From assembly GCA_964019415.1 (NCBI GenBank), contig OZ025886.1, positions 5,008,503 to 5,072,502 of the forward strand: 64,000 nt of DNA, written 5' to 3'. Both the position numbers and the translations under genes were made by a program. The notes under the pieces were generated by a model that searched no databases, had not been told where the DNA came from, and worked only from the letters and a program-made list of their open reading frames with translations. Of this stretch, positions 39,868 through 52,368 are shown piece by piece. The stretch is from Ianthella basta. Lineage: Eukaryota > Porifera > Demospongiae > Verongiida > Ianthellidae. Position 1 is the stretch's first letter. The number at the start of each line of letters is the position of its first letter.

Positions 39868-42657
39868 CAGTGGTTGAAATAAGTTTTTTTGGTTGTTCGG
39901 TCAAACGTCCGGGCACTCTTGAGTTTGTTCAGTCATATTGAATTTTGTTCGGTCGTGCACGTCTTACAGTGTTGCAATGAGGAATCACAAAATTAATTAT
40001 TACTACTCATATACAGTCATCAATACAGGATGCAGATTTCACATGAAAGTGTTGAATGAAGTAAAATGTTAAGAGTTGAAGTTAAAGTGTAGCTACATGT
40101 GGGAAATGCAAAAAAAGAAAAAGATACTGTTAATCAGTCACTATCGAATTGCTCATCCCAACATTCCAGTATATATTCTGCTTCACTCTCAGAGTCTTCT
40201 TCAATATCACGAGAAGTTGATGGGCTGGGGAGATCACTGCTGCGAGATCTGTACTCTTTCCTCTCTCTGAGAAGGTCTCCTGGCCTTGGCTGACCACCAT
40301 AGATCGATACTGGGGTCAGGATCGAAGCTTGTGATTGGGATTCTGGTGCTGTTGAATAGCAGTAGGTCATCCAATGACTCGTTATTGAGGCGAGAGTGCT
40401 TGTCAGTCTTAATTGTAGCAAGTGTAGAGAACACTCACTCCAGCTTTCCATTGGATGCTGGAAGGCAGAAGAGCAGCTCAGCAAGGATGAGAATATTCGA
40501 CCATTCAGCACAATTGGGGGCATGAAAGAGTCTCCACCACACTGAGTGGTAATCAAGTGTAGCAATGGCCATGTATTGCACTGCATACTCAATCATGTTG
40601 GCAAATTCCTCCTTGATCGCATTGGTGTCAGCTTCAGCACCTAGAAGTGGAGTGGCAAACCGCTCAACTATCCTGTCAATGGCAGCCAGATCATCCTCTT
40701 CCTCGACAGCTTTCTCCCAGCCATGTGAGCTAAGCACAAAAATGATGTCTCGCATTAACTGGAGGTCAGACCAAGACAGCCTGGACTTGATGTGCTCACT
40801 CACAGCACTGCAGTACTCCTTGTACTTGGACGAATAATAGCTCAGTGCTTCAGGATACCTCTGGAGCTTCTGGCACTGGTAGACTGTGTCTCCTTCTTCA
40901 CAGGTGCACTTTGCAAGAGTTGCAGCGTACGTTGGCCACTGGTCCAGAGGCTTTGCTGCAAGCTTCTCCGTCTCCCTCAAAGTTTTCAGAAGAGTGCTCC
41001 CAAGATGTCCACCTCATCACTCTGCATGCACTTGGAAAAGGTTGTGCAGGGTGACAGCAGGTCGACAAACAAAGCACACCCAAAAAGGTACTTGGCATCT
41101 GTCCACTTGCTGTAGTACCCTTTCAGCTTTGCACGATCAGCAGGCCTTACAGACTTGTCCTCACTCAATGCAGCTAGGTGGTTGGTATAAGCACCAAACT
41201 TCGAGATCACTTGCTTCATGGCATTCTACTTGTGCGTAACCCACCTAGAGCCACTGGCACAAACAGGCTTGACTCCAGCATCACTGAAGCTAAAGCATGC
41301 CTTCAGATCGCTGATGATGTCTTCCAGCTCCCTGCATCTCTTTGGAGATTTCTCATAGAGGTAATAGAGCCTCAGCAATAGCTCATCGACCAGAGCAAAG
41401 CAGTGGGCTTCAAGGCATCTTTGATGGCTAGCTCCAAACGATGAGCCATGCACCACATCCAAAACACCCAACTCAATCGTCCCTCAACCAGACCCTTCAG
41501 CCCTACTGCTGCTATGTTCGCAGCAGCACCGTCTGTACCTATCCCAACCAGCTTCAGGCATGTCTCAGCCGAGACCTCCTTGATGCCAAGGCCCTGCAGT
41601 GCAGTCTCCAACACCTGGAAGAGGCCTTCAGCTGTAACAGCCTGAGGGCGCACAACCATGAAGTACTCCATTCGTGTGTGAATCCTCTCATCACCTCCGT
41701 CCTGATCACACCACACAGCAAGAATAAGTTCGTTGTCGATGTTGGCAGTATCTGTTGATCCATCCAGAAGTAAAGAAAAAACTTGGCTTTGGCAAGCTTT
41801 TCTCTCAACTCCTGTCTTCTGGATTCGGCGATGAAGTGGATCATTTCCCTTCCTGCATATTCATTGGTGCATGAAGTACCAAGGTTGACTCCATGGTGAG
41901 ATTCCAGCTCACAAATCTGAGGGTATTTGATGAATGGAAGCTTCTCAATTGCTACAAAATGGGCAATGTCAAATTTGAATTGCAGTTTCCCCCTCTCATC
42001 ATCTGACAACCTATTGAACCCCTGAGCGAGTGGAGCATAGCTTGAGGGAGGAAGTCCTGCAGACTTAGCACGTTGCTTCTTCAGGAGCATCATTGCGTGA
42101 GCGTGCTGATCGCTTTGGACATGGTCACGGACGTTGCTTACCCTGACAGAATTGGCACCAACAATCCACTTGTCACTGAAGTTCTTCCCTGTGTGGATTC
42201 TCTCTACAAAGTCGCTACACACCTTGCACTTCAGCCGGGTCACCACCTTCTTCCCGCTCTCATACTCGCTAGAGCAGTCCAGCCACAACATTGTCTGGTA
42301 CTCGCGATCAAGCTCACGTTGCCACTTCTGGAACGTAGCGTGACCAACTCGCTGCTTCTTAGCGTCACTCCCTCCCTCCTGGGTGCCGGCACCGCCTCTC
42401 TTCATAGTGGACGATTGTTGGACACTAGCAATCTGGAAAGCTTCCACTCGATAAGAGAAACGAACGAACAACCTAACTCACAAACAAAGAACACTGGAAC
42501 AAAGACTCGTTCTTCCAGTGTTCCTGTTGGTGAATAGAGCTATTGCACAACCATGCACATGTGATTGGTCACGCGTACTGATCACATGGAATAATGCGCG
42601 GTCAATTTACAAAACGTTCGGAATTTGACTGATGACTGGACGTTATTTCAACCACTG
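39868..42657 (-). mobile_element. hAT-superfamily transposon (ZNF862/KIAA1586-like transposase), full-length but decayed
   Basis: Ends are the 15-bp inverted repeat CAGTGGTTGAAATAA (39868-39882 and 42643-42657). The transposase starts near 42404 on the minus strand (MKRGGAGTQEGG). It has a zinc-finger-like LKCKVC with a following H-x5-H, then the core with GIGTDGAAANIAAVGLKGL and WCMAHRLELAIKDAL, then LRETEKLAAKPLDQWP. The hAT dimerisation tail is near 40.25-40.45 kb (VFSTLATIKTDKHSRLNNE). Frames change near 41.72, 41.45, 40.99 and 40.44 kb and a TAG interrupts at 41226-41228, so it is a pseudogene. The flanking 8 bp match only partly (TACTCAGG and TACTGTGT). Confidence 0.82.
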
Positions 42658-43918
42658 TACTGTGTGCTAGCTAAAAATGTGACATCATTTCCTCCACAGA
42701 AAGTCAGTAGCCCATGCCTGTCACAGATAGTGGGTATGATGTCACTTGCGTTGCTGGAAATGTCTATGACATCATGCTCTTGCTTCGCAAGAGGCGCTAT
42801 GCCCAGTGGTACGTAGGGGGGGTGGTTCACCCCCTTAAAGGCAAGCAGAGGCTCCTACTCGTGAGAGTGGTTCCTCTGTATAGGTATATAGGTAGTTCGG
42901 TCTTCAGACAGGCACATAGACACTGGGTTGGAGACTTAGTAGCCTCCACTCGGTGGTAGCTAGGTGGTGCATAACATTAAATACATATCTGTAACATGAA
43001 GCCATACAACAAAATCTCACTTTGAATACAATACAGGCAGCCCCTAAAAATAGCTTGTATACCAAATAGCGGGAAATATTCGCGGAAGAAAATTTCGCGA
43101 TTTTGTTCAAAACCAAACATTTCGTGATTTTAATTTCGCAATTTCCAACTTCCAAAACATCTCTTTGGCGGGCAACCTACTTAGTCGAAGAGAATCTTCG
43201 AGCATGGAACTGTAAGATAGCACTTAAATGGCTAAACCCACTTCTGCGCCACGCGGCGGCCATCTTATTATGATGTTTGCATATAATTATAATGATGGGT
43301 GATGAAAATTCGCGAAGGAAAATCTTGCGAATTTGGTGAAATCGCGAAAATCGCGAACATTAAACCTCACGAAATTTTCCCGCTATACGGTACTTGCTTT
43401 AGCTTGAGTTGCTTGCCTTCCCTGCTTTAGAGAAGACCTAGGGCATAGCTTTAGTGAAGAGCGTGGCTTCTGGAAGCTTCCTCACTGTGGTGAATTCGCC
43501 ACTCATTTGCACCAGAGGACCAGAGCAGAATGACCCAGCATGCAATAGCAGACAGCCTTACATGTATGTCATTGCCAGCACACAACCTTATCAGGAGCCG
43601 CATTAGGTCCCAACGATGTGAGCAAGACTGCTTTCCACCCATGCGTAGTGTTTGAAAATCACAGGCATGGCAAATCGAAACACCTAAGCGAACAGGGGTG
43701 GGAACGTGGTTCCCAGGCCATCCTTTCTGCCCTTGCACTAATTAATGCAGACAGCCTGAGAAGGATGCTAGTACAAACTGTACAGAATCCAACATGCAGG
43801 AATGTAAAACCGTGACACCCACAGAAAAGATATAATCAGCGAAATAAAAACCCTGTAAAATTAAAGTGCATAAGGAAATTGTAACACTATGTATGTATGT
43901 CAACCGCACAGAGTTAAA
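42658..43918. other. Spacer with a small TIR element (about 43060-43393)
   Basis: The TIR element has ATAGCGGGAAATATTCGCGG at the left and the inverted TTTCCCGCTATACGG at the right, with repeated TTCGCGA words between. It is a MITE-like element. No gene was seen elsewhere in the stretch. Confidence 0.5.
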
Positions 43919-46900
43919 CTAACTTGGCCATTGTGTATCCATCTTTTCTTCTTCACATGCTTCCTTCAATTTTTGAACACTTTGCTCAGCACCACTGCTT
44001 GCTAGAGTAGCCTGTGATAAGGAGTACAACACTTTCATTTGCAAGGCCATTTAGTGTGGAATTCATATATGCACACATGTGGGGCATGTCCTATGTAAAC
44101 ATTGTGGGTTTAAGGTGGTTGATTTTGACGCTCCAAAGCAAAATTTCAGTTGCGGGCAGACCCAGCCCATGGTTACCTTCTACTGGGTTTGTAGGGTAAC
44201 AGATGTGTCGAATGGGGTATTGTAGTTGTTGACACAATGGCTTTTGTTGCAAGACCCACTCCCCTGCCCCCAACACTTAGTAGACACATCTGCCACCAAG
44301 GTGTGTCACTATAACTGCAATGTCACACGAAGGAGGTCTTGACTTCTGGAATGCAAACATGTAGTATTATAATTGTTTTTTCTAATTTCTCTTACAGACA
44401 GAATTTGAGAATGACAACCTATACGCAAACATCACAGACTATTAAAACCCAATAGTGCACAAACTGTCGCAAGGAAAGTTTCCAAGATGAAGAATTGCCA
44501 ATGACAATAGCATCTATATTTGAAACACACAAAATCGTTGTGTGCTAGTACTACTAATAATGATGTAATGATGTAATGATATAATGATGTACTAGACGAA
44601 TGAAAACATTGTGGGGACGAGCAGGAGTATATGCATGCAGGGACATGTTGGCAACTAAGTAATGACTGAGATAGCAGGACTACCATGCAATGCCAGACTG
44701 CGTAACTTCAGGTGCACAATATATACAAGGAATAGAGAGATGCAAAGGTAAAGTGGCTACAGCGAGCAAGGCTGAGTAAGAGAAGGTAGCTGAATGGTAG
44801 CAAAGCTGTAGCACACTTCTAACCCGGCCCGTGCAGTCCTCGTAAAGCCAAGTGGTCCAGTGCACCCTCACTCACAATCCTGACAGGCACGCCATCCAGC
44901 GAAAGCATATTAAGTATGCCAAGCTATACTGGACCGACAACGAGCAAGAGAGCCATCAAATGACAGCCCACCTTGTGCCTGCCCACTTAGTCCTTGTGTA
45001 GCCAGCCTTGGCTGTATCTGCACTTCAGTTTCTGCCTGCCGGCCGCGCTCTCTGGCCTTGCCTGGCCTTAGCTAGCCGAAGCTGTACCTGCAGTGCAGTT
45101 TGGCCTTTTGTGCTGTGACAATGCTTGTACAACGAATGCGCACTGGAATAAATGACATTCTGCTGTCATACCTTTGACACAGGGAAAGCTGATGCTGCCC
45201 AAATAGGAGAGGTACGGTGTGTCGTGTGGACACCTCACAGTCCCCTGTGAGCCCAAAATGTGTTGCAATCCCCAGGTGATCCCAAAATCATTATGCTAAA
45301 ACTTTCCCCCCCCCCCCCTGTAGCCCAAATCAGCACAAACATCAAAACAGACAAAATAAGCCCCACCCAGAGCGTTGAGCGGAGCTACCTACCGATTTGT
45401 ATAGGGGGCAAGCAAAGTAAGCCCCCAATCAGCTGTGGCTGCATGATACATCATTTAGGCTAAGGACACCACAATTAAGTGGCCAACTGGCAAAACATAA
45501 CAGAATATGTTCCATTTTGCTTTCATTGTCTCAAATGCTCACCTTAACAGATATGCCACTGAGTTAATCAAGGCAAAATCTGCCGAACACCTCCACCTTT
45601 GTCACTTGCAGAGACTGTAATTCCTCCAAATGTTTTTGTGACACTAGCTCTGCAACTGTGAGGTCTCCTGCACCAATGTAGAAGTGGATTTTGATGCTGC
45701 CATTCATCCACCCAGCAAATAAAGCGAAGTTGAGCCCAATCCGATGTATGAGGAAATCTTTCATTTGCAGAATGCGGTGTAAAGAGTAGCTGTGTGGATC
45801 CACATTTACTGTTATACACATGGGCACACAATTGGGAGGGGGTTCAGGACAGATGTCCCTCTTCTTGCATTCCTGCAGGGTCGTTAGCACTTTTGCTTTA
45901 ACGTGCTTCTCATACCTTCTCATTTCTCTCTGCAGACTATCATTCTTGAGACAATTTACCGCCAACTGAGCAAATTCAAAGTTGAGAAAATCCCAGTACT
46001 CATGGAGGGCACTCATCAGCTCCTCTGCTGCACTAGGAAGGAAACCCTGGCTACGTGGATCTTTGCACTTCAGTTTCACTTCAATGCAGGTCTTCAATTC
46101 TCTAAGGTGGTTATGGTTAAGCTTGTAAACTGCAGTGTCAATTTTGGCAGCTAGCATGGCAAATTCAGTTGAAAGATCGTCAATGATGGGGAACTGTGTC
46201 TGCCATTGGAGGTTGGGTACAGTGGGAGCTACCCCTATATAGGTGAAGAATGAGCAAAACTGTAACATTCAAAATCACACTATAAGAGCAAAATTCTTGC
46301 TAAAATACTTTATAGCCATATGCTATCATCTCAGGAATATTTTGTGCTTTAATTGAGCAATATAAGTAGTGATGCATACTGTATGGCTATAATTGTATTA
46401 TAAGAAACACTTTGGTACATAATTAGAAATTAGAAATATTGGCAGATTTTTATCAAAACAGCTAGACAGTCCGCCAAGTTATTTCCCACCAAAATTTCCT
46501 GCCATATGGCATGTGTATTTACATGTCTGCAAATACTTTGATAGACTATTGAGACAACAGAGTGAGAATGAGGGAAGGCACAGTAAGTTTACTTCTATCA
46601 CTGAACAGATACAACATAGATGACTAAATTCAGACCACTTTACATGCAGGTGTGACAGTCGTTCTGGCAATAAAAGTCTGATTGCTTTGACATATACGTA
46701 CAAGCACAATAATTATACATAAGGTAAAACAGGGTAACTGGGAACAAAATTTACTTTTCTGTGTCTTGTACCCAGACGCATTAAGCTGGATCGCCGAAAA
46801 CATGTTGACACATGAGGTTACCCCTCCCCAGTCATAGGACAGTAAACAGACTTGGATTTCGCTCGTGCTTCTAGGCGTACGGGGCAATGAAATTGCTAGT

Positions 46901-48420
46901 CTCGTACCCAGACCCACTTGCGCCACCCCCCTCCCCCAAGAGGTGGGTCTGGTAACAATAGAACATTCCGCTCGACCCTATGACATTTCCGTCTGGAATG
47001 CTGGACAGCCAGTCACAGTACAGCTAGAAACCGCAACTCTGTGACATCATTATGACGTTTAGTGTACTGAATATGGCCGCCGCTTGCACTAGTCTTGAAG
47101 GTCTTGTGAAGGGTGTACGTTACTGGTGCTCACTTGATCGTGAGAAAGAAAGGTAGTAGTACTGTACAGGTACTTTTGTCCCCATCCTACGGCCAGCCTC
47201 GATCTGAACACAGAGTGCGAGTATTCAACATTGAGTGATTTAGTTAAATTGCAATGGCCGTCAGTGGAGAGGAATCATTGAGTACACTCGTACCAAGGCT
47301 TAACGCATCTTTTACTAAGGCTACAATCGACAGAGCCATTGATGAAGCAGTCACGAAGCTGGGCTATAGCAGAGGGAGCAACGACCAGGTAGTGGGAAGA
47401 GACGTATCACTTATCTATCATCACACTTATCTATGACGTAAGTGACGTCATTGTGTGATATTGCATCATAAGGCTGAGCGGAATGTTCTATTGTTACCAG
47501 ACCCACTTCTTGGAGCAGCGACGCACGTGGGTCTAGGTACGAGACCATGAAATTGCAGCCAAGTGGAAAAATGGTGGATCGGGTAACTTGGAACAGTTGT
47601 GATTAGGACAAACTACAATGCTGCAATTTTGAATAAGGGGCGATCAGTTGTAGGCTGATCATCGGCTACCACATGAAGAGGTTCACTACTAGACTCAGCG
47701 CTTTCAGTAGCCTGGTGGCTTTGAAAAATCTGTTTACAATATTGTATTCGGAATGGCTGCTGCCACCGAAATATCGGTAGATTAGGGTTAGGGCTAGGGT
47801 TAATCACACAGTCCGGTGGTTGGAGTAGCCCTATGGCTTTTAAAGACACCGGCCGGTGGCAGGAGCAATTATGTGACACCAGTAACCACCGTATTTCGGT
47901 GACAGCAGCAGCGGCCTATTGTATTTCATGTTGTCGCATTTGAAGACGCGAGTAGGGGACGCCGCTGAAGCCAGAAGCCCAGGCAGCACAGGCCAGGAAG
48001 TGCACTAGGTTGCCCTCAAAAACGACCAAACTAAGTGTTTCTAGAAGTGCCCGTTCCACTGTTACAAGGTTCGTTACCCTGCGTTCCAAGTTACCCCGCC
48101 TTACCTTAATACAACCTCAGATTGGTGTCCGGATTGATCAATACAGCAGTAACTAGCTAGCTACTTAAGACAGAGCTCAGTAGTATTCCAAGAAACAACC
48201 ACAGTTAGAAGAACCGTACCTTCTTCTCCTTTCAGCTTGCTTGCCCAGTGAGGGTACCCATTCATTTTCAATGCAGAGCAAAAGCCATCAAAAACTGTGT
48301 CGTCTTTGGTGAGCAGAATCTTGACCAACTCGTCGACACGAGCAATGTCCCCTTCTTTACTTTCAACAGACAGATACTCCGCATCTGTTAGCAGTGAATG
48401 AAGAGCTGGCAAGACGTTAC
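43919..48420 (-). CDS. Gene C: CARD plus a 220-residue uncharacterised domain (5' end not found)
   Basis: Exon 48220-48420 (phase 1 in and out) encodes a CARD-like fold: LPALHSLLTDAEYLSVES, VDELVKILLTKDDTVFDGF, HWASKLKGEE. It joins in phase to 45564-46234, which runs 222 codons to TAA and starts GVAPTVPNLQWQTQFPI. The second part is mainly helical with a distinctive ECKKRDICPEPPPNCVPM, then VDPHSYSLHRILQMKDFLIH and FALFAGWMNGSIKIHFYI. I do not recognise a named family; similar sequences may exist in other sponge proteins. An exon at 43919-44011 (ATLASSGAEQSVQKLKEACE, stop TAG) fits in phase 0 if the big exon uses a donor at 45597 or 45591 before its own stop, giving a coiled-coil tail instead. 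Phase-1 entry also makes it joinable to gene A exons upstream. Confidence 0.6.
44012..45563. other. Gene C last intron or 3' region
   Basis: No coding exon was recognised. It holds tandem ATGATGTAATGAT-type short repeats (44555-44595), tandem-like GCCTTGGCT and CCTGGCCTT words near 45.0 kb, and a C run at 45306-45319. Confidence 0.4.
46896..47546 (+). mobile_element. 651-bp TIR element with 9-bp target duplication and a first-exon-like ORF
   Basis: The direct repeat ATGAAATTG (46887-46895 and 47547-47555) flanks ends GTCTCGTACCCAGACCC and its inverted counterpart. The inverted similarity extends about 90 bp (GGTCTGGTAACAATAGAACA mirrored). A 9-bp duplication fits Mutator-like elements. Inside, ATG at 47254 opens MAVSGEESLSTLVPRLNASF and reads 46 codons to a possible donor (CAG|GTAGTG). 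This looks like promoter plus first exon, possibly captured from a host gene. Confidence 0.65.
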
Positions 48421-48981
48421 CTACAATGATACCAGTTCGTAGCTCGCTGTGATACTTTCAGAGAGAGCGTTTCCATACAGGGATTTGGTCCTCTATCATT
48501 TCTGCCATTGTGACGGGGGCACTTGCCAATTGATTTGGGTGCTTACATTTCCACGCCCGTGGCTAATCTCGTCCCCAGCCCTATTCCGGTAGCCAATTTA
48601 TTGGCCCAACACGGCTGTTTCGCACCGTATAAATTGTGGCATCTTAGTTTTGGTTTGGAAACCGGGAACACGCGGCGAGACTGAGCTCGCGGTTTAAACG
48701 GCAAAAGGAATAGGCTTTTACTCCACGGAAACTCTACCAATGCAGAAGTAACGTCGATACGCAGCAGAAATGACAGGTTTCCAGTGATTCCTTTTTTTTT
48801 CCCAGTGTACTGATATATAGAATGAATACAATTATGGGCACACATGCGCACTGCCCAAAATAAAACAGGAGTGCATAAATCACAAAGAAATCAGTCAGAG
48901 ACATGTATTGTCAGTATTGTAATGACTGCAATAGATTGAAACGGTTAGGGCCTGCACTCATTGTTGGCAAGGGTAAACGAA
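48421..48981. other. Spacer containing a solo arm of the 55-57 kb inverted-repeat element
   Basis: About 48.59-48.80 kb matches the outer arm of the 55.2-57.5 kb element (GAGACTGAGCTCG and ACTCCACGGAAACTCTA words). A T run is at 48791-48799. No first exon for gene C was found. Confidence 0.45.
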
Positions 48982-49430
48982 TCAGGCTTGGCCGGTCTCC
49001 CTTGCCAGGATCTGTATCCTCTGATAGCATTGATTGAGGATCTGAGAAGGGCGAAGTTGATATTGATGCGTTCGAATCCATGAAATCACTTGGCTGTATG
49101 TTTCACTTCGCTTCACTGAAAGCAAGTCGGCCAGGCGCTTGTATGCCACTGCCGTGCACTTGCTCATTCCACCGAAGATGGAGAAGACAAGGGGAGTGAA
49201 GGAGCTCATCAACTACATTGATACGTTCTTCATATTGCCTTCGCTTCTCCTGCTCCTGTGATCGATACACTGCTTCCAGGGAGGAGTTACGGTAGCTCTG
49301 GGCGGTTGGATTGCAAATCCTTACATCAAAAAATGCCCTCTGGCTACTATTCCCCCAGAAACCCTGGGCGCAAATGTCTGCCCGTGCATTGTCATCAGTG
49401 ATTGCACTTGCATAAAAAAACTGCTAACTC
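48982..49430 (-). mobile_element. Retroelement tail fragment (region following reverse transcriptase), broken
   Basis: Fossil fragment. It reads FWGNSSQRAFFDVRICNP and EQEKRRQYEERINVVDEL, then FTPLVFSIFGGMSKCTAVAY, a C-terminal region I know from reverse-transcriptase polyproteins of retroelements common in cnidarian and sponge genomes. The element class is not settled. Only this end is present, and it is degenerate. Confidence 0.6.
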
Positions 49431-50060
49431 CATTGAAGAAAGCTACCCAAGAGGAAGTATCTGTTGCATAATATGCATGCAGGACTAACCTTATTTACCA
49501 ACTAAAGCGTGCGCTCTGGCAGAAAATGACCTCGACATATCCCTGTTTCGTCTTCATTTTCTTCTTCTGCTTCTTCTTCTTCTCCAACAGCAGTAGTGAA
49601 CGAACCATAATGAGTAGAAGGAAGCCTTTACCACAGTTTAATTTGCCCTCAAACTGGTTGTATTCCTTTGTAGGTTAAAAACCTCCACGAACAAGTTTTG
49701 CAAATGAGGGTTTCCAGGCCTTCGATAGACGTTGCTACGCGAGAGACATCATTTTAACACAATGTAACGAACACTTTAGCTACATTGGTTTGCCTAGTCC
49801 TCCTTCAGATTTAGTTCAATAGCCTAGCAATGCCACCATATGTCCAATTGGAGGTGTGTACGTTACCATCCCAGGCCAAAGTTAGCTTGCACACCTTCGC
49901 AGTCGTGCATTTCCCCGCTATTTTCTAATTACTACATGGTTCGCTTCCGGTTGCCTTTTCCGTATTCTTTATGGTAGGTTAGCGTGGAACCTAGGTGCTA
50001 CCCCTCACTTTAAGCTCCAGGATTACAGAAATGAGGTATAATGCACTTCCTTTGTCTCAA

Positions 50061-50364
50061 TCTGAACAATTTCTGATGGTATCATAGCAAGATATGGTAC
50101 ATACAGTGTGATCCACAATGAAAGGTACACACTATTATCTATTATTAGGATGCATACTGCATATGTACACACACCAGAGCTTCCCCTAGTCTCGCGAAGC
50201 CAACCGCTTTCTCCCCTCCATTTTTAATTGATGACGTCATTGGTCAGCTGCTGGCCAATGATGTCAGCATATAAAAATGGAGGTAGAAATAGCAGTCGGG
50301 AGACTAAACTGCCCCATAATGATTAAACCTGTAAATGAAGAGTCTGCTAAGCTAAAGTACTAAC
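50061..50364. other. Gene A intron with remnant of the last-exon acceptor
   Basis: The sequence matches gene B's intron 8 (26.04-26.22 kb), with about 130 bp of extra sequence near 50.2-50.33 kb that includes a short palindrome around AATGACGTCATTGG-like words. It stops matching gene B about 20 bp into the last exon, at about 50040, where a rearrangement removed the rest. Confidence 0.6.
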
Positions 50365-50448
50365 CATGTATTTTTTGAACCAAGACACCAGATGCAGGCC
50401 CTGACTGTGGTGCTGCTGCTCCTTGCGGTGGTGGCATTGGTGTAGTCC

Positions 50449-52368
50449 CTGGGGGGAGGGGAGATCATGGGTACAGCCAACATTCTAAAAGGGATTTCAG
50501 TTCAGAATTACAAGCAAAAATAGTGACATGAATACAAGCTGAAATTGTGAAGGAAATGTCAGGAGAGTCAGACAAGGTCACTTGCACTCAAAATGGTCGA
50601 TGCGACTGCTCTTAACTCAATTTACCACCAAATACTTAAGTCTTAGAGCAAACCCATGATATTACTTCTTCACTTCAATGTAAACAGTTGGGCAATGACT
50701 TTCAGAAGATGGACCATTCCCCTAGAATCTAGGAAGGCTTGTAAGCATAATACATGGCAGTCTACAAGCGCTAGCTGATGTTGGTTATGAGACAGATTGA
50801 GCCATGCATGTATACCCTAATCCGGAGGCTGAGCAAGCTTTAATTCTGCTGTGGAATTGACTCCATAGAAGTTGGTAGTGAGTTCTCATTGACCACTATA
50901 TGCTAGACTGCATGACTGCTAAGTTGGCTGATTGCCTTGGTTCTTTACATACCAACTAAAGCCAGCAACCCCGAAGAAACATTGCTATAATTTAGGTAAT
51001 AGTTAAATGCCGCCCAAGAGGTGTCTGCGGGATTTAGCACGAAGCTTGAGGGCACAAAGTGCCCAAGTGCTGAGTGGTCTAAATCTTCACAGACACCGAT
51101 TGGGTGGCATTTAAGTAATATTGATCCAAAACTTTTCTCTAATCCAATCAAGATCATCTCCCCTATTTCTCTTGACTATGTCTGCATCCCTGGCAACCAA
51201 TGACGATGCGGGTGCCCAATAGAAGAACTCTCCGGCACCCGTAAACCTACTCGTTACACTCCTTTGCCGTCTGTCCTTAATACTACTTCGTAGGGAGGCC
51301 ATTCGACAAGAAATGAAGGAATAGTTCGCAGCTGCAAGGGCATATTACGGCAGATGCAAAATGGCTGTGATGATGTCATATAAACTTTACACACACTCTG
51401 CCCGCAGCTTATGTGTATGGGATTTATCGTCACGTACACTCTGCCCACCACGTACATCTATGGGATTTAGAATCACGCACGAAGCAATTTGAATGCTTCT
51501 CAGAGATTTAGAATCATTGTCTAGATGCCTGTTACCATGGCAACAGAATCTATGACGTCTTAGACATGAAAGCATACATACAGTTAAGCCCATGTATCTT
51601 CTGGCTCTTTGGCTATGCACGGTGCGGTCATTCATAACGGGGGGGTGAAGGAAGCACAAAGCATATGGCTAAGAGTAGACACACTCAGCCTTGGAGTATT
51701 AGCTATTTTATTATCTTATTACACAGGAGTACAATTGGAATGTCAGGAATGCAAATAATTTTGAAGCGATGTTGCACAATCACAAGACTCCATCCAATTT
51801 CCACTGGTGTACTGAAACACAGCCATACTATCATGGGATTTGCAAAAACTAAAGTGAGAGTCTTTCCTGTACTCTCAATTGAACATAAAAGCCAATATGG
51901 CACTACATTGTCAATAGGGTATAAAAAATCCCTTTAGAATTAAATGGGATTTAGAAATGGCCAGCAGAAAAAGCATAGAAACAAGCAACAGTAACTCAAT
52001 ACCATGATAAGCCACATTTCCATGAAGTTCACTCTGTATTCCTAATGTCCTTGTAACTGCATGGATCCAAATGTCTAGCTAGCTAGTCCCATGCTACAAT
52101 AAAAGCTTGAGTGGCACTTGCATAGAATTGCAGAAACATTAGCCAAATCACAAATAGTCTAATGTAGCCCAGACTGCCTCCACATTTATATGCTGGTGAC
52201 ATCGCTCGACATTAGCATATAGAGACAGAAATAGTGGTCTGGGCTACATGAGACTAATCACAACTGGATTGCATAGCATGCACATACGTAATAGCTAAAT
52301 TCAAGCAGTCAAATAAATTCAAAATGTGAGCTGTGCACCAATGCAAATCCTTCCCCTTAAAGGCATAC
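50449..52368. other. Gene A intron after the CARD
   Basis: Contains a relative of the 12.1-kb foldback MITE (about 51936-52080; AAATGGGATTTAGAAATGGCC) and segments matching gene B's intron near 29.87-30.25 kb. An inverted AATGTAGCCCAGAC pair lies at about 52.16-52.25 kb. No coding exon recognised. Confidence 0.45.

Noticed and set aside
47254-47436. A complete small protein gene
   Set aside because: The codons after the donor-like CAG|GTAGTG site look like intron, so it is treated as a first-exon-like ORF inside a transposon.
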